64,000 nt of DNA from Azotimanducus sp963663145 (lineage in GTDB: Bacteria; Pseudomonadota; Gammaproteobacteria; Pseudomonadales; Azotimanducaceae): NCBI GenBank assembly GCA_963663145.1, contig OY760134.1:1302001-1366000 (forward strand), given 5' to 3'. Below, in pieces: positions 17,823-26,324 of this stretch. Position numbers and translations under genes: made by a program. The notes beneath the pieces were generated by a model. It did no database searches. It was not told the origin of the DNA and worked only from the letters and a program-made list of their open reading frames with translations. Position 1 is the first letter of the stretch. Every line of letters starts with the position of its first letter.

Positions 17823-20222
17823 ATGGCTTGGTGCATAAATGTGCCTATGCATACGCATTTGTTAGGAATCGCACTGGGTCTTTTGGCGAGCGCATGGCTG
17901 CCCAACTGGGTTGCGCCGCCGCTCATGGTGGCGATACCCCTGTTTTTGCTGGCCTGCGTCGGCTTAGCTGCCTGGTGGTATCTGCGAGAAGGCCGAAAGC
18001 CGTCGCGCCCGGTAGCCTGTCGGGGCTTAGATGCATGCTTGTTTCTGCTGCCTTTTTCGGCGGCCGCCTTATTCGGCTTGCATCATGTCGAGACACAGCT
18101 TGCCCACCGACTGCCAGCGACAATGCACGGCACGCTCGGAGTGCTCGAACTCGAGGTCGAGTCTTTGCCGACATCGTCAGGCGCAGCGACTCGTTTCGAT
18201 GCGCGTGTGCGCTCGGTGGGTTCAATCTGGGATGTTCGGCAGCCACCGCCTCGGCGTCTGCGCGTCACATGGTTTGAAGCTCCGGAAGAAGTACGTGCCG
18301 GCGACCTTTGGTCAATGCGGGTCAAACTTCGGTCACCCGTGGGAACCTTGAACGCGACAGGGTTCGACTACGAGGCGTGGCTGTTAACCCGTAAAATCGA
18401 CGCACTGGCGAGCGTGCAGTCGGGGGCCTTGCTCTACCGGCATGAAGGATTGTCCGTGCAGGGAAGGCGTGGGCAATTGCGAGCGTTCTTCGCCGAACTC
18501 AATACGCCGCATCGCGGTTCCTTGCTAGCGTTGGCGACTGGCGATACTTCACAAATGCGCCATCGCGATTGGCAGCTGTTTCGCGACACAGGCACCGTCC
18601 ACCTCATGGTGATTTCAGGACTTCATCTTGGTTTGGTGGCGTTCTATTCGGGACTGCTTGGTTTCGGGGTGTTCCGGCTTTTCCCGCCGATTTGCCGCCT
18701 GCTACCCGCCCAGAACGTCGGTGCCTTATGCGGGGTGGCGGCGGCCTGCGGGTTTTCGCTGCTTTGTGGCTGGACCCTGCCGGTGCAGCGTGCATTCGCC
18801 ATGGTGTGCTGCGCCACGCTTGCGATCGTCTCGCGGCGTCGCTTGCGCCTTGTAGATGCGTGGCTTATCGCGCTCGCTCTGGTGTTGGTGCAGAGTCCCT
18901 TTGCGAGTTTTTCGTCCGGGTTTTGGTTGTCCTTCGGTGCGGTGGCTCTGCTCATGGTGCTTGGTTGGAATGTGCCCTTGGGCAGCGGCCTTGGGTTCTG
19001 GATACGAAAACTCTTCCGAACTCAAGTGTTCTTGTCCCTCGGCATGGCACCGCTTCTGTTGATAACTATCGGGGAATTGCCGTTGGTCAGTCCGCTGGCG
19101 AATCTCATTGCCGTTCCGGTGACCACTCTCATAATCGTTCCATTGGTGCTCTTGGCAAGCATGCTCAGCAGTTCAATGCCGCTTGCCGCGAGCAGTGCCT
19201 TGGAAGCAGTCGGGTTGGTCTGCTCGGTGCAGTTGTGGCTGCTTGAGTGCTTGCGTCACTTGCCGCCTTTAAGCGCCGTCACCATCAATGCGAGCCTTGC
19301 CTCGGCCTGCTTGGTTTCTTTCCTTGGTGTCTTTTACCCTGGGGCTTTGACTTTGCGGTCCCTGCTTTTGGCGCCCGGCCTGCTGCTGATGTTGGTTGTG
19401 GTGCCTTCGTCGGACCGGCTTTCTCAGGGCGAGTTTCAAGTGACCCTGCTTGATGTAGGGCAGGGCCTGTCCGCGCTTATCGAAACCCAAAGCAAGAGTT
19501 TGCTTTATGACGCCGGAGCACGTTACCCGGACGGGTTTGACTTGGGTGAGGCGGTTGTGGTTCCGGCACTTACCGGTTCGGGATGGCGTCATGTGGATGA
19601 ATTCGTGATCAGCCATTGGGACAATGACCATGCTGGAGGTGCGTCCTCGGTGATCGGTCAGCTCGATGTCGGCTCACTCACCGTCTCGGTGGGCGCAGCC
19701 GAATCCTTCCCACTCGGTGATCAGATTTTACGCAGCCTGCCTGTCCGAGCATGTCGCGCCGGCGATACCTGGCGCTGGGATCGAGTGCGCTTCACCCTAG
19801 TGCATCCAGAGTTCCGAGATCGCGGGTGGCGCAGCTCCAACGACCTGTCCTGTGTACTGCGTGTTGACAATGGGAACCACGCCGTGCTCTTGCCCGGGGA
19901 CATTTCGCAATCGGTGGAATTCAAGATCATGAACAAGATGCGTCCGGTTGATCTGTTGCTGGCTCCGCATCACGGGAGTCGAAGTTCATCTTCCTTGAGT
20001 TTCCTGCGCAGACTGCGGCCTCGGCTGGTACTAGTGAGCTCCGGATTTCAAAATAGCTTCGGCCACCCTCATGCGGACAGGGTTGCCGCTTGGCAATCAA
20101 TTGGGGCGGAGGCCATAAACACAGCGACGCAGGGCGCGCTCGTCTGGAACTCAACTCAGCCACGGGTGGTCAAACGCGCCCGAGAGCAGAGGGATGCCTA
20201 TTGGAGATTGGCGCTTGAGTGA
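17823..20222 (+). CDS. comEC: ComEC/Rec2-type DNA uptake channel protein
   Basis: Inner-membrane channel predicted to pass single-stranded DNA during natural transformation. N-terminal TM helices and a soluble OB-like domain (about 80-210) precede the competence domain with GDTSQM and GTVHLMVISGLHLGL (about 240-270) and several TM spans. A C-terminal metallo-beta-lactamase-like domain follows (LDVGQGLS, ISHWDNDHAGG, LLPGDIS, LLAPHHGSRSSSS). About 799 aa, the typical length. The start is ATG 17823 or in-frame GTG 17841/ATG 17847. A comEA-type gene at 34.9-35.2 kb supports a competence system. Confidence 0.93.
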   Translation: MAWCINVPMHTHLLGIALGLLASAWLPNWVAPPLMVAIPLFLLACVGLAAWWYLREGRKPSRPVACRGLDACLFLLPFSAAALFGLHHVETQLAHRLPATMHGTLGVLELEVESLPTSSGAATRFDARVRSVGSIWDVRQPPPRRLRVTWFEAPEEVRAGDLWSMRVKLRSPVGTLNATGFDYEAWLLTRKIDALASVQSGALLYRHEGLSVQGRRGQLRAFFAELNTPHRGSLLALATGDTSQMRHRDWQLFRDTGTVHLMVISGLHLGLVAFYSGLLGFGVFRLFPPICRLLPAQNVGALCGVAAACGFSLLCGWTLPVQRAFAMVCCATLAIVSRRRLRLVDAWLIALALVLVQSPFASFSSGFWLSFGAVALLMVLGWNVPLGSGLGFWIRKLFRTQVFLSLGMAPLLLITIGELPLVSPLANLIAVPVTTLIIVPLVLLASMLSSSMPLAASSALEAVGLVCSVQLWLLECLRHLPPLSAVTINASLASACLVSFLGVFYPGALTLRSLLLAPGLLLMLVVVPSSDRLSQGEFQVTLLDVGQGLSALIETQSKSLLYDAGARYPDGFDLGEAVVVPALTGSGWRHVDEFVISHWDNDHAGGASSVIGQLDVGSLTVSVGAAESFPLGDQILRSLPVRACRAGDTWRWDRVRFTLVHPEFRDRGWRSSNDLSCVLRVDNGNHAVLLPGDISQSVEFKIMNKMRPVDLLLAPHHGSRSSSSLSFLRRLRPRLVLVSSGFQNSFGHPHADRVAAWQSIGAEAINTATQGALVWNSTQPRVVKRAREQRDAYWRLALE

Positions 20223-20253
20223 GTGCATGACCAACCGACTCCTTCTTGTCGCA

Positions 20254-20754
20254 CTACAACGAGTCCAGTTTGCGCAAAATACTCCGAATGGACTTTTCTA
20301 CGCGCATCAGATCGGTTGTGGTGAGAAAGGCTCCGATGCTGAGTTGATGGTCTTCGCCGTCTCTTCGATACAGAAGCTTCAATTCGGGCCGAGCGAGCCG
20401 TGAAGATGGAAAACGCATGAGAAAGCGGGCATAGAAGCGTTCGATTTCAAGGGTTTGTTCCGGCTCATGGCGACCACGTTCAAACTTCAGTCCCAAGCGT
20501 GAGAAGGTCAAGACCTCTTGGGTACCGGCCTTTTGCAAGCACAGGTAAATGGCGAACGAAACCATCAGTAATTCCAACACACTGAAGATTGGCACCATCC
20601 ACGCGCCCAAAGCAAGAGCCACCACGGCGACGAGCGATGAGGCCAGCAGCAACGCGATAATCAAAGGCAGATTGGCTTGCCAGCTCCAAGCACCATCGGC
20701 GCACAGCACTATGCGTGCCGCTTGGCCATCTTCTCGATACTCGGTGCGCACCAT
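20254..20754 (-). CDS. DUF2244 family membrane protein
   Basis: Small integral membrane protein of about 166 aa. Two adjacent hydrophobic spans (LPLIIALLLASSLVAVVALALGAW and the following FSVLELLMVSFAIYLCL) are followed by a cytoplasmic tail with QTLEIERFYARF and the LKLLYRRDG/LSIGAFLTTTD pattern of DUF2244. ATG 20754 is used; the reading can extend to a TTG at 20775. Function is unknown: in many proteobacteria such genes sit near cytochrome oxidase genes, which are not present here. It faces comEC end to end across 31 bp. Confidence 0.7.
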   Translation of the reverse strand: MVRTEYREDGQAARIVLCADGAWSWQANLPLIIALLLASSLVAVVALALGAWMVPIFSVLELLMVSFAIYLCLQKAGTQEVLTFSRLGLKFERGRHEPEQTLEIERFYARFLMRFPSSRLARPELKLLYRRDGEDHQLSIGAFLTTTDLMRVEKSIRSILRKLDSL

Positions 20755-20916
20755 GGTGTTGGCATGGTAAGACAAGACGAGTTCATCGGGAGAGAAAGGT
20801 GCCGAGAAACCTTCCGCTCAGCCCCCAGCGATGCGCGCTTACTCTATTGAAAAGGGAGAAAACGTACACACTTTAGAAGTGTTGGAAGTCTATTGGTGGT
20901 TGAAAAGGACAGTTAG

Positions 20917-23553
20917 ATGAATCAAGAGAAATTCTCTCCGAGGTTGCAAGCTGCGCTCGCAGAGGCTCAGTCAATCGCGCTCGGAAGCGATCATTCCGAG
21001 CTTTCTCCTTGGCATCTGTTACATGTGGTGCTGGACGCAAGCGGAACGAATCTCTCGCGGCTGCTTGCAGCGAGCGGTGCCGATCTTGGGAAGCTCAAGT
21101 CAGAGCTTCAGTCGGCACTCAGGGATCTCGCCGTAGTGGGAAAGCCGACAGGTGAAGTTCGCTTCTCCGAAGATGCTATGCGCCTGCTGGGATTGGCTGA
21201 TCGTTCGGCGCAAAAAGTCGGCAGCGAACGCATAGGACTCGAGCATCTGTTGCTGGGAATGTGCGACCTCGATCACCCGATTGCCAAGCTGCTTGGGGAT
21301 TCCGGCGTGAGCAAGGAGAGGTTAGCGCAAGCCCTCGTTGGCAACAATGGGATCAAGGACGAAGGGGCGCAAGATGGCGAGGCTGCGCTGGAAGCTTACA
21401 CGCAAGATCTCACTCGCCTTGCAGCCGAGGCGCGGCTCGATCCGGTGATTGGCAGGGATGAGGAGATTCGCCGGGTGATACAAGTGCTGCAGCGCCGCAC
21501 CAAGAACAATCCGGTGCTGATCGGCGAGCCGGGGGTCGGAAAGACGGCGGTTGTGGAGGGCCTAGCTCAACGCATCTTGAATGGAGAAGTGCCTGAAGGG
21601 CTCAAGGACAAGCGCATACTTTCGCTCGATTTGGGTGCGCTCATTGCCGGTGCCAAGTATCGAGGCGAATTCGAGGAACGGCTCAAGTCGGTGCTCAAGG
21701 GACTGTCCGAGCAGGGCGGTAAGGTGGTGCTATTCATTGACGAACTGCACACGGTGGTGGGTGCGGGCAAGGCGGAGGGCGCGATGGATGCTGGCAACAT
21801 GCTCAAACCGGCACTCGCGCGAGGCGAACTGCACTGCGTTGGTGCAACGACACTTGATGAGTATCGACAGTCGATTGAAAAGGACGCGGCCCTTGAGCGC
21901 AGATTTCAAAAGGTATTGGTGGATGAGCCGGATGTCGGAGATGCCATCGCCATCTTGCGCGGCCTGAAGGAACGCTATGAGATTCACCATGGCGTGGATA
22001 TCACCGATCCCGCCATCGTTTCCGCAGCCAAGCTCTCGCACCGATATATTACCGACCGACAACTCCCCGACAAGGCAATTGATCTTATTGATGAAGCGGC
22101 CAGCCGCATTCGCATGGAGATCGACTCCAAACCCGAACAGATGGATTTGCTTGAAGGTCGGCTGATGCAGCTCAAAATGGAACTCAAGGCGCTGAGCGAT
22201 GAACAGGATGATGCATCGAAGCAACGCGCCGAGGATTTACGCTCGTCCATCGTTGATTCGGAGAACAAGTACGCCGAGCTTGAAGAGATTTGGCGCACCG
22301 AGAAGCACGCACTTGTCGGTGAGCAGCAACTCAGGGAAGAACTCGACGCACTGCGCGTAGAATTCGACGCAGCGAGGCGTGAAGGCGACCTTGATCGCAT
22401 GTCCGAGATTCAATATGGTCGCATTCCAGAGATTGAAGGGCAGATCGAGGCCGCGTCAATGGCGGCTCAGACCGCTGCTGACGGCCCTCCGACGCTGCTT
22501 CGCAATCGCGTCACGGAGAATGAAATCGCCGATGTGGTGGCCAAATGGACGGGCATTCCGGTTTCGAGGCTCATGGACGAGGAACGCGACCGCTTGGTTG
22601 CGCTTGAGGCGTGCATTCACAAGCGGGTCGTCGGTCAGGATGCCGCCGTGAACGCCATTTCAAATGCGGTGCGGCGTTCACGCGCCGGGATCGGAGACCC
22701 TTCGAAGCCAATCGGCGTATTTATGTTCTTGGGACCCACGGGTGTGGGTAAGACCGAACTGTCGAAGACGCTGGCCGATGTGTTGTTTGACAGCGACCAA
22801 GCATTGGTGCGCATCGATATGTCGGAGTTCATGGAAAAGCATTCGATTGCGAGACTGATTGGCGCGCCACCCGGGTATGTTGGCTATGAGGAGGGCGGGC
22901 AGTTGACTGAGACGGTGCGCCGCAGACCTTACAGCCTGATTCTGCTCGATGAAATCGAAAAAGCGCACCAGGACGTATTCAATCTGCTCTTGCAAGTCAT
23001 GGATGAAGGGCGGCTGACCGATGGACACGGTCGCACGGTCGATTTTCGTAATACGGTGCTGGTGATGACATCGAATCTTGGCAGTGATGCCATTCGTAAC
23101 CACACGGCAAGCGGCGAAGAAGATTACGACACTCTGCAACGCATGGTGCTTGGCATTGCCGCCGAACACTTCCGTCCGGAGTTCCTTAACAGGGTCGATG
23201 AATTGGTGGTCTTTCATCCATTGGCCGATGAGCAAATGGTGAAGATTATGGATCTGCAACTCAAGCTGCTCGGGTCGAGACTGAACGAGCGCGGACTCGG
23301 GCTCGATGTGGACACGCAAGTACTTGAGAATCTGGTAGCGCAATGGTCCGATCCCGCCTACGGGGCCCGCCCGCTCAGGCGTGCCTTGCAAACCCACTTG
23401 GAGAATCCGCTGGCAACGAGAATACTTGCGGGAGACTTCAAGGAAGGCGATACAATCAACGCTTTTTGGCTCGATGGAGATGTCATGTTTCGTCCTGTAG
23501 AGGGTTCTGGCGCTGCCGTCCAGACCCTGAGCCAAGCCGGGGATTCGATGTGA
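20917..23553 (+). CDS. clpB: ClpB disaggregase (Hsp100)
   Basis: Hexameric AAA+ chaperone that rescues aggregated proteins with DnaK. The order is N domain (about 1-145), NBD1 with Walker A GEPGVGKT (about 204-211), the coiled-coil middle domain (about 405-525, KQRAEDLRSSIVDSE onward), and NBD2 with GPTGVGKTELSKTLA (about 606-620) and the MSEFMEKHS block. At 878 aa it is a full-length ClpB. The 140 bp upstream hold TATTGAAAAG followed about 15 bp later by CACTTTAG, at best a weak sigma-32 match. In E. coli clpB directly follows pgeF; here it lies about 11 kb away on the same strand. Confidence 0.97.
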   Translation: MNQEKFSPRLQAALAEAQSIALGSDHSELSPWHLLHVVLDASGTNLSRLLAASGADLGKLKSELQSALRDLAVVGKPTGEVRFSEDAMRLLGLADRSAQKVGSERIGLEHLLLGMCDLDHPIAKLLGDSGVSKERLAQALVGNNGIKDEGAQDGEAALEAYTQDLTRLAAEARLDPVIGRDEEIRRVIQVLQRRTKNNPVLIGEPGVGKTAVVEGLAQRILNGEVPEGLKDKRILSLDLGALIAGAKYRGEFEERLKSVLKGLSEQGGKVVLFIDELHTVVGAGKAEGAMDAGNMLKPALARGELHCVGATTLDEYRQSIEKDAALERRFQKVLVDEPDVGDAIAILRGLKERYEIHHGVDITDPAIVSAAKLSHRYITDRQLPDKAIDLIDEAASRIRMEIDSKPEQMDLLEGRLMQLKMELKALSDEQDDASKQRAEDLRSSIVDSENKYAELEEIWRTEKHALVGEQQLREELDALRVEFDAARREGDLDRMSEIQYGRIPEIEGQIEAASMAAQTAADGPPTLLRNRVTENEIADVVAKWTGIPVSRLMDEERDRLVALEACIHKRVVGQDAAVNAISNAVRRSRAGIGDPSKPIGVFMFLGPTGVGKTELSKTLADVLFDSDQALVRIDMSEFMEKHSIARLIGAPPGYVGYEEGGQLTETVRRRPYSLILLDEIEKAHQDVFNLLLQVMDEGRLTDGHGRTVDFRNTVLVMTSNLGSDAIRNHTASGEEDYDTLQRMVLGIAAEHFRPEFLNRVDELVVFHPLADEQMVKIMDLQLKLLGSRLNERGLGLDVDTQVLENLVAQWSDPAYGARPLRRALQTHLENPLATRILAGDFKEGDTINAFWLDGDVMFRPVEGSGAAVQTLSQAGDSM

Positions 23554-23792
23554 GCTTCTCAAAATCGATTGGCGTTCTTTTCGCCATGAGCCCGGCTGGC
23601 ATCTGGGGCTTTGCCGGTCAACTGGGATCACTTGACGTCGGCAAGATCGCAGACTTGGTCAATTGGTCTGACGACCCTTTGGAGGTAACAACTTGGCCCG
23701 AGCAAGTCTTTGTCGCCGGAAAAACCATCAGCATGCGCAGCCGCCAAGACGCTTTGCATGAGCGCCACCAGTCCCTGTCGGGCCGCGAGTAG
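23550..23792 (+). pseudogene. C-terminal remnant of an imidazolonepropionase-like amidohydrolase
   Basis: Directly after the clpB stop, the frame that opens with GTG 23550 reads SPAGIWGFAGQLGSLDVGKI, then ADLVNWSDDPLEVTTWPEQ and VFVAGKTISMRSRQDALHER. This is the standard C-terminal end of exported amidohydrolases: the NPA-x-x-hG helix, GSLxVGKxADLVxWxGDPLE, and VFhxGxxxxxxSRQ. The catalytic barrel with its metal ligands is missing because the sequence upstream is clpB in another frame. About 80 codons remain. It reads as a decayed or rearranged gene, not a functional enzyme. A ribosome-bound small protein cannot be excluded. Confidence 0.65.
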
Positions 23793-23803
23793 AGGACTTA
23801 CAC

Positions 23804-24589
23804 GTGGATATGCAAGGCGGAGTCGCCATAGTGACGGGATCTTCTTCGGGTGTGGGGGCGGCTTGTGCCCGGCGATTGGCGGAACGAGGCGCGCATCTCG
23901 TCATCAATTATCTGTCCAATCAAGATGGTGCTGACGAGACGCGCAAGGCCTGTGAAGCCCTTGGTGTGGAGACCCGTGTCGTGCAAGCGGATGTCGCCAA
24001 TGATCAGGACTGCCGTCATCTCGTACAGACTGCGGTAGATGCTTGGGGACGTCTTGATGCGCTGGTCAACAATGCAGGGACCACGGTGTTTTGCCCGTTC
24101 AACGACTTGGAAGGATTGGGTGCGGATGATTTTCAGCGTATCTATGCCGTTAATGCAATTGGTGCCTTCCAAATGAGCCGCGCCGCGGCACCGGTCATGC
24201 AGCAGGGAGGACGTGGCAGTATCGTCATGGTGGCATCCATTGCCGGCGTGATGGGAGTGGGAAGCTCCATAGCCTACGCGGCCTCCAAAGGTGCAATGCT
24301 CACGCTGACCAGAGCGTTGGCACGGGCATTGGGTCCGAAAGTGCGCGTCAACGCCGTGTGCCCAGGGTTTATCCAGGGCGATTGGCTGCGAAAGGGCATG
24401 GGCAGCGAAGCGTACGAGCGAAGCAAAGCCTACCTTGAACAGGCGACACCTCTTGCTCGTACCGCTACCGCCGATACGGTGGCGGACGCCATTCTTTACT
24501 TCGTTGAAGGTGCCGATTTGGTGACTGGAGAACAGCTTCTTTTGGACGCGGGCACACACTTAACGGGCTTTCCGGTTGTGCGGCGGTAG
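23804..24589 (+). CDS. SDR-family NAD(P)-dependent oxidoreductase
   Basis: Classical short-chain dehydrogenase/reductase of 261 aa. The cofactor motif TGSSSGVGAACARRL (about 11-25), NNAGT (about 88), catalytic Ser in VASIAG and the YAASKGA catalytic Tyr-Lys pair (about 160-165), then NAVCPGF. GTG 23804 follows an AGAGGA element at 7 nt spacing and is preferred to ATG 23810. It resembles 3-oxoacyl reductases and glucose dehydrogenases in motif content, but the substrate cannot be told. It precedes the dienelactone-hydrolase gene by 65 bp. Confidence 0.85.
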   Translation: MDMQGGVAIVTGSSSGVGAACARRLAERGAHLVINYLSNQDGADETRKACEALGVETRVVQADVANDQDCRHLVQTAVDAWGRLDALVNNAGTTVFCPFNDLEGLGADDFQRIYAVNAIGAFQMSRAAAPVMQQGGRGSIVMVASIAGVMGVGSSIAYAASKGAMLTLTRALARALGPKVRVNAVCPGFIQGDWLRKGMGSEAYERSKAYLEQATPLARTATADTVADAILYFVEGADLVTGEQLLLDAGTHLTGFPVVRR

Positions 24590-24654
24590 TTCTGGAATGA
24601 CATATCAGGCTAGAATCGGAGTTTTGGCGATAAGTAGAGGAACACGCTCGAAGG

Positions 24655-25338
24655 ATGGGAAATTTTCGCGAACTGCGCTCAGTTGATGAGCATTCGTTCT
24701 CGGCCTACGTGGCGCAGCCGGAGGGCGTGCCAAAAGCTGGAATTGTGGTAATCCAAGAAATATTCGGTGTCAACGAACACATACGTTCGGTTGTGGATGG
24801 CTATGCGGCCGCAGGCTATGCGGTGGTAGCGCCAGCCATATTCGATCGAGTTGAGCGCGGGGTTGAGCTTGGCTACGATGAGGCGGGCATGGGAGTCGGC
24901 CTGAAGCTGGCGTTTCAAGATCTCAAGATCGAGGATGCGCTCAAAGACCTGCAGACGGCAGTGGACCATGCGGCGACGCTCAGCGATGGATCCAAAGTCG
25001 GGGTCGTTGGCTATTGTTTTGGCGGTCTGCTAACTTGGTTGTCTGCCTGCGATATCAGCGGCTTGGCGTGTGCGTCTTCCTATTACGGAGGTGGCGTGGG
25101 TGATGCTCGCGGCAAGCAGGCCAAGTGTCCTGTCATGATGCACTTTGGTGAACTCGATGCGCACATTCCGTTAAGCGACGTGGAAGCGGTCAGGGAAGCT
25201 CAGCCAGATGTGGAGATATTTGTGTACGAGGGCGCGGACCACGGATTCAACTGTGATGCCAGAGGTAGCTACCACGCCGAATCCGCGAGTTTGGCGCTGC
25301 GCCGCACCTTGGAGTTTTTCGGTCAGCACCTGTCTTAG
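24655..25338 (+). CDS. Dienelactone hydrolase family protein
   Basis: Alpha/beta hydrolase of 227 aa. IVVIQEIFGVNEHIRSV (about 30-46) and the nucleophile elbow GYCFGG (Cys near residue 122) are diagnostic. The remaining triad residues are likely the Asp in FGELDAHIP and the His in GADHGFNC near 200. Known members open dienelactones in chlorocatechol breakdown, but most genomic copies have unknown esters or thioesters as substrates. No aromatic-degradation genes are adjacent. It may be co-transcribed with the SDR gene. Confidence 0.9.
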   Translation: MGNFRELRSVDEHSFSAYVAQPEGVPKAGIVVIQEIFGVNEHIRSVVDGYAAAGYAVVAPAIFDRVERGVELGYDEAGMGVGLKLAFQDLKIEDALKDLQTAVDHAATLSDGSKVGVVGYCFGGLLTWLSACDISGLACASSYYGGGVGDARGKQAKCPVMMHFGELDAHIPLSDVEAVREAQPDVEIFVYEGADHGFNCDARGSYHAESASLALRRTLEFFGQHLS

Positions 25339-25383
25339 CGTAATAATCTGCTAAGGCGTGCGAGAATAAAGTGGGTTCACTCA

Positions 25384-25414
25384 TTGGCGCACAGGGAACA
25401 AATGTGCCTACAAT
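25384..25414 (+). promoter_or_regulatory. Candidate promoter of the DUF3450-ExbB-TonB operon
   Basis: TTGGCG at 25384-25389 and TACAAT at 25409-25414 with a 19-bp spacer, 80 bp before the first gene. The -10 is good; the -35 and spacing are only fair. The rest of the 156-bp interval shows a short CTTAGC/GCTAAG hairpin spanning the upstream stop codon and nothing else. Confidence 0.35.
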
Positions 25415-25494
25415 ACGCGTCTGCGTTTGATCTGGATGCCTCAGCATTCCCATATCCCGGAGTTTTTCATCGTCACCGACATATGGACTGAAAT

Positions 25495-26289
25495 ATGACT
25501 CTACACACCCCCAATTTTATTTCGAGGCCGATTTGTACCTTCTTGGCGCTTCTTGGACTCGGATTGTCATCGAGCCTCGCTGCAGATACGCTTGACGACA
25601 TATTTGCCATCAGCGAGCAACTTAACCAGCAGGCGCGTCAGTCGCAAGCGAACATTGATGCGCTGTCGGAAGAGACGCGCTCGCTCCTGAGCGACTACAA
25701 AGTGGTCTTGAAGGAAGTTGAAGGGCTGAGAGTCTATAACGCGCAACTCTCGCGACAGATCCGTGGTCAGGAACAGCAGTTGAATCAGATTGAGGACTCC
25801 ATTAATCGTGTGACTGCCACCCAGCGACAGATTACACCCCTCATGCTGCGCATGGTTGATGGGTTGGAGCAGTTCATTGAATTGGACTTGCCATTTCTTC
25901 CCGACGAGCGCGCATTGAGAATCGAACGTTTACGAACCATGATGGACCGTGCCGATGTGCCGGTTTCGGAAAAGCTCAGCCAAGTGTTGGCAGCCTACCA
26001 GATCGAGAACGAGTACGGACGCACCATGGAAGCCTACTCCGGAACCGTTTTTCTTGAGGGGGAAGAGCGGGTTGCCGATATCTTTAGATTCGGGCGAGTT
26101 GTCCTCGCATTCCAAAGCCCCGATGGCGAGATCACCGGAATGTGGAATCGCGACACGGATCAGTGGGAAGAGGTGGATGATGCCTATGCGACATCCGTCA
26201 GAAATGGTATTCGTATGGCGCGCAAACAATTGTCGGTGGACCTCTTGAATTTGCCTTTGGTGGTTGACGAAAAGGGAGGTGTTCAGTGA
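25495..26289 (+). CDS. DUF3450 periplasmic coiled-coil protein
   Basis: Exported protein of 264 aa at the head of the TonB operon. A signal peptide ends at SSLAAD. A long heptad-rich helix follows (about 35-110, QLNQQARQSQANIDALSEET to RQIRGQEQQLNQIEDSINRV), then the DUF3450 core with LPFLPDERALRIERLRTMMD and EAYSGTVFLEGEERVADIFRFGRVVL. The family occurs almost only beside ExbB/ExbD/TonB genes in marine and aquatic gammaproteobacteria, where it is thought to assist energy transduction. Its stop codon overlaps a GTG in the next reading frame. Confidence 0.88.
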   Translation: MTLHTPNFISRPICTFLALLGLGLSSSLAADTLDDIFAISEQLNQQARQSQANIDALSEETRSLLSDYKVVLKEVEGLRVYNAQLSRQIRGQEQQLNQIEDSINRVTATQRQITPLMLRMVDGLEQFIELDLPFLPDERALRIERLRTMMDRADVPVSEKLSQVLAAYQIENEYGRTMEAYSGTVFLEGEERVADIFRFGRVVLAFQSPDGEITGMWNRDTDQWEEVDDAYATSVRNGIRMARKQLSVDLLNLPLVVDEKGGVQ

Positions 26290-26324
26290 TTACATCCATT
26301 CCTGATACTCGCGAGGCTTTTTTC

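Noticed and set aside
20776..20916. Sigma-32 heat-shock promoter of clpB
   Set aside because: TATTGAAAAG resembles the -35, but the expected CCCCAT-type -10 is not present at the right distance; kept only as a remark in the clpB entry.
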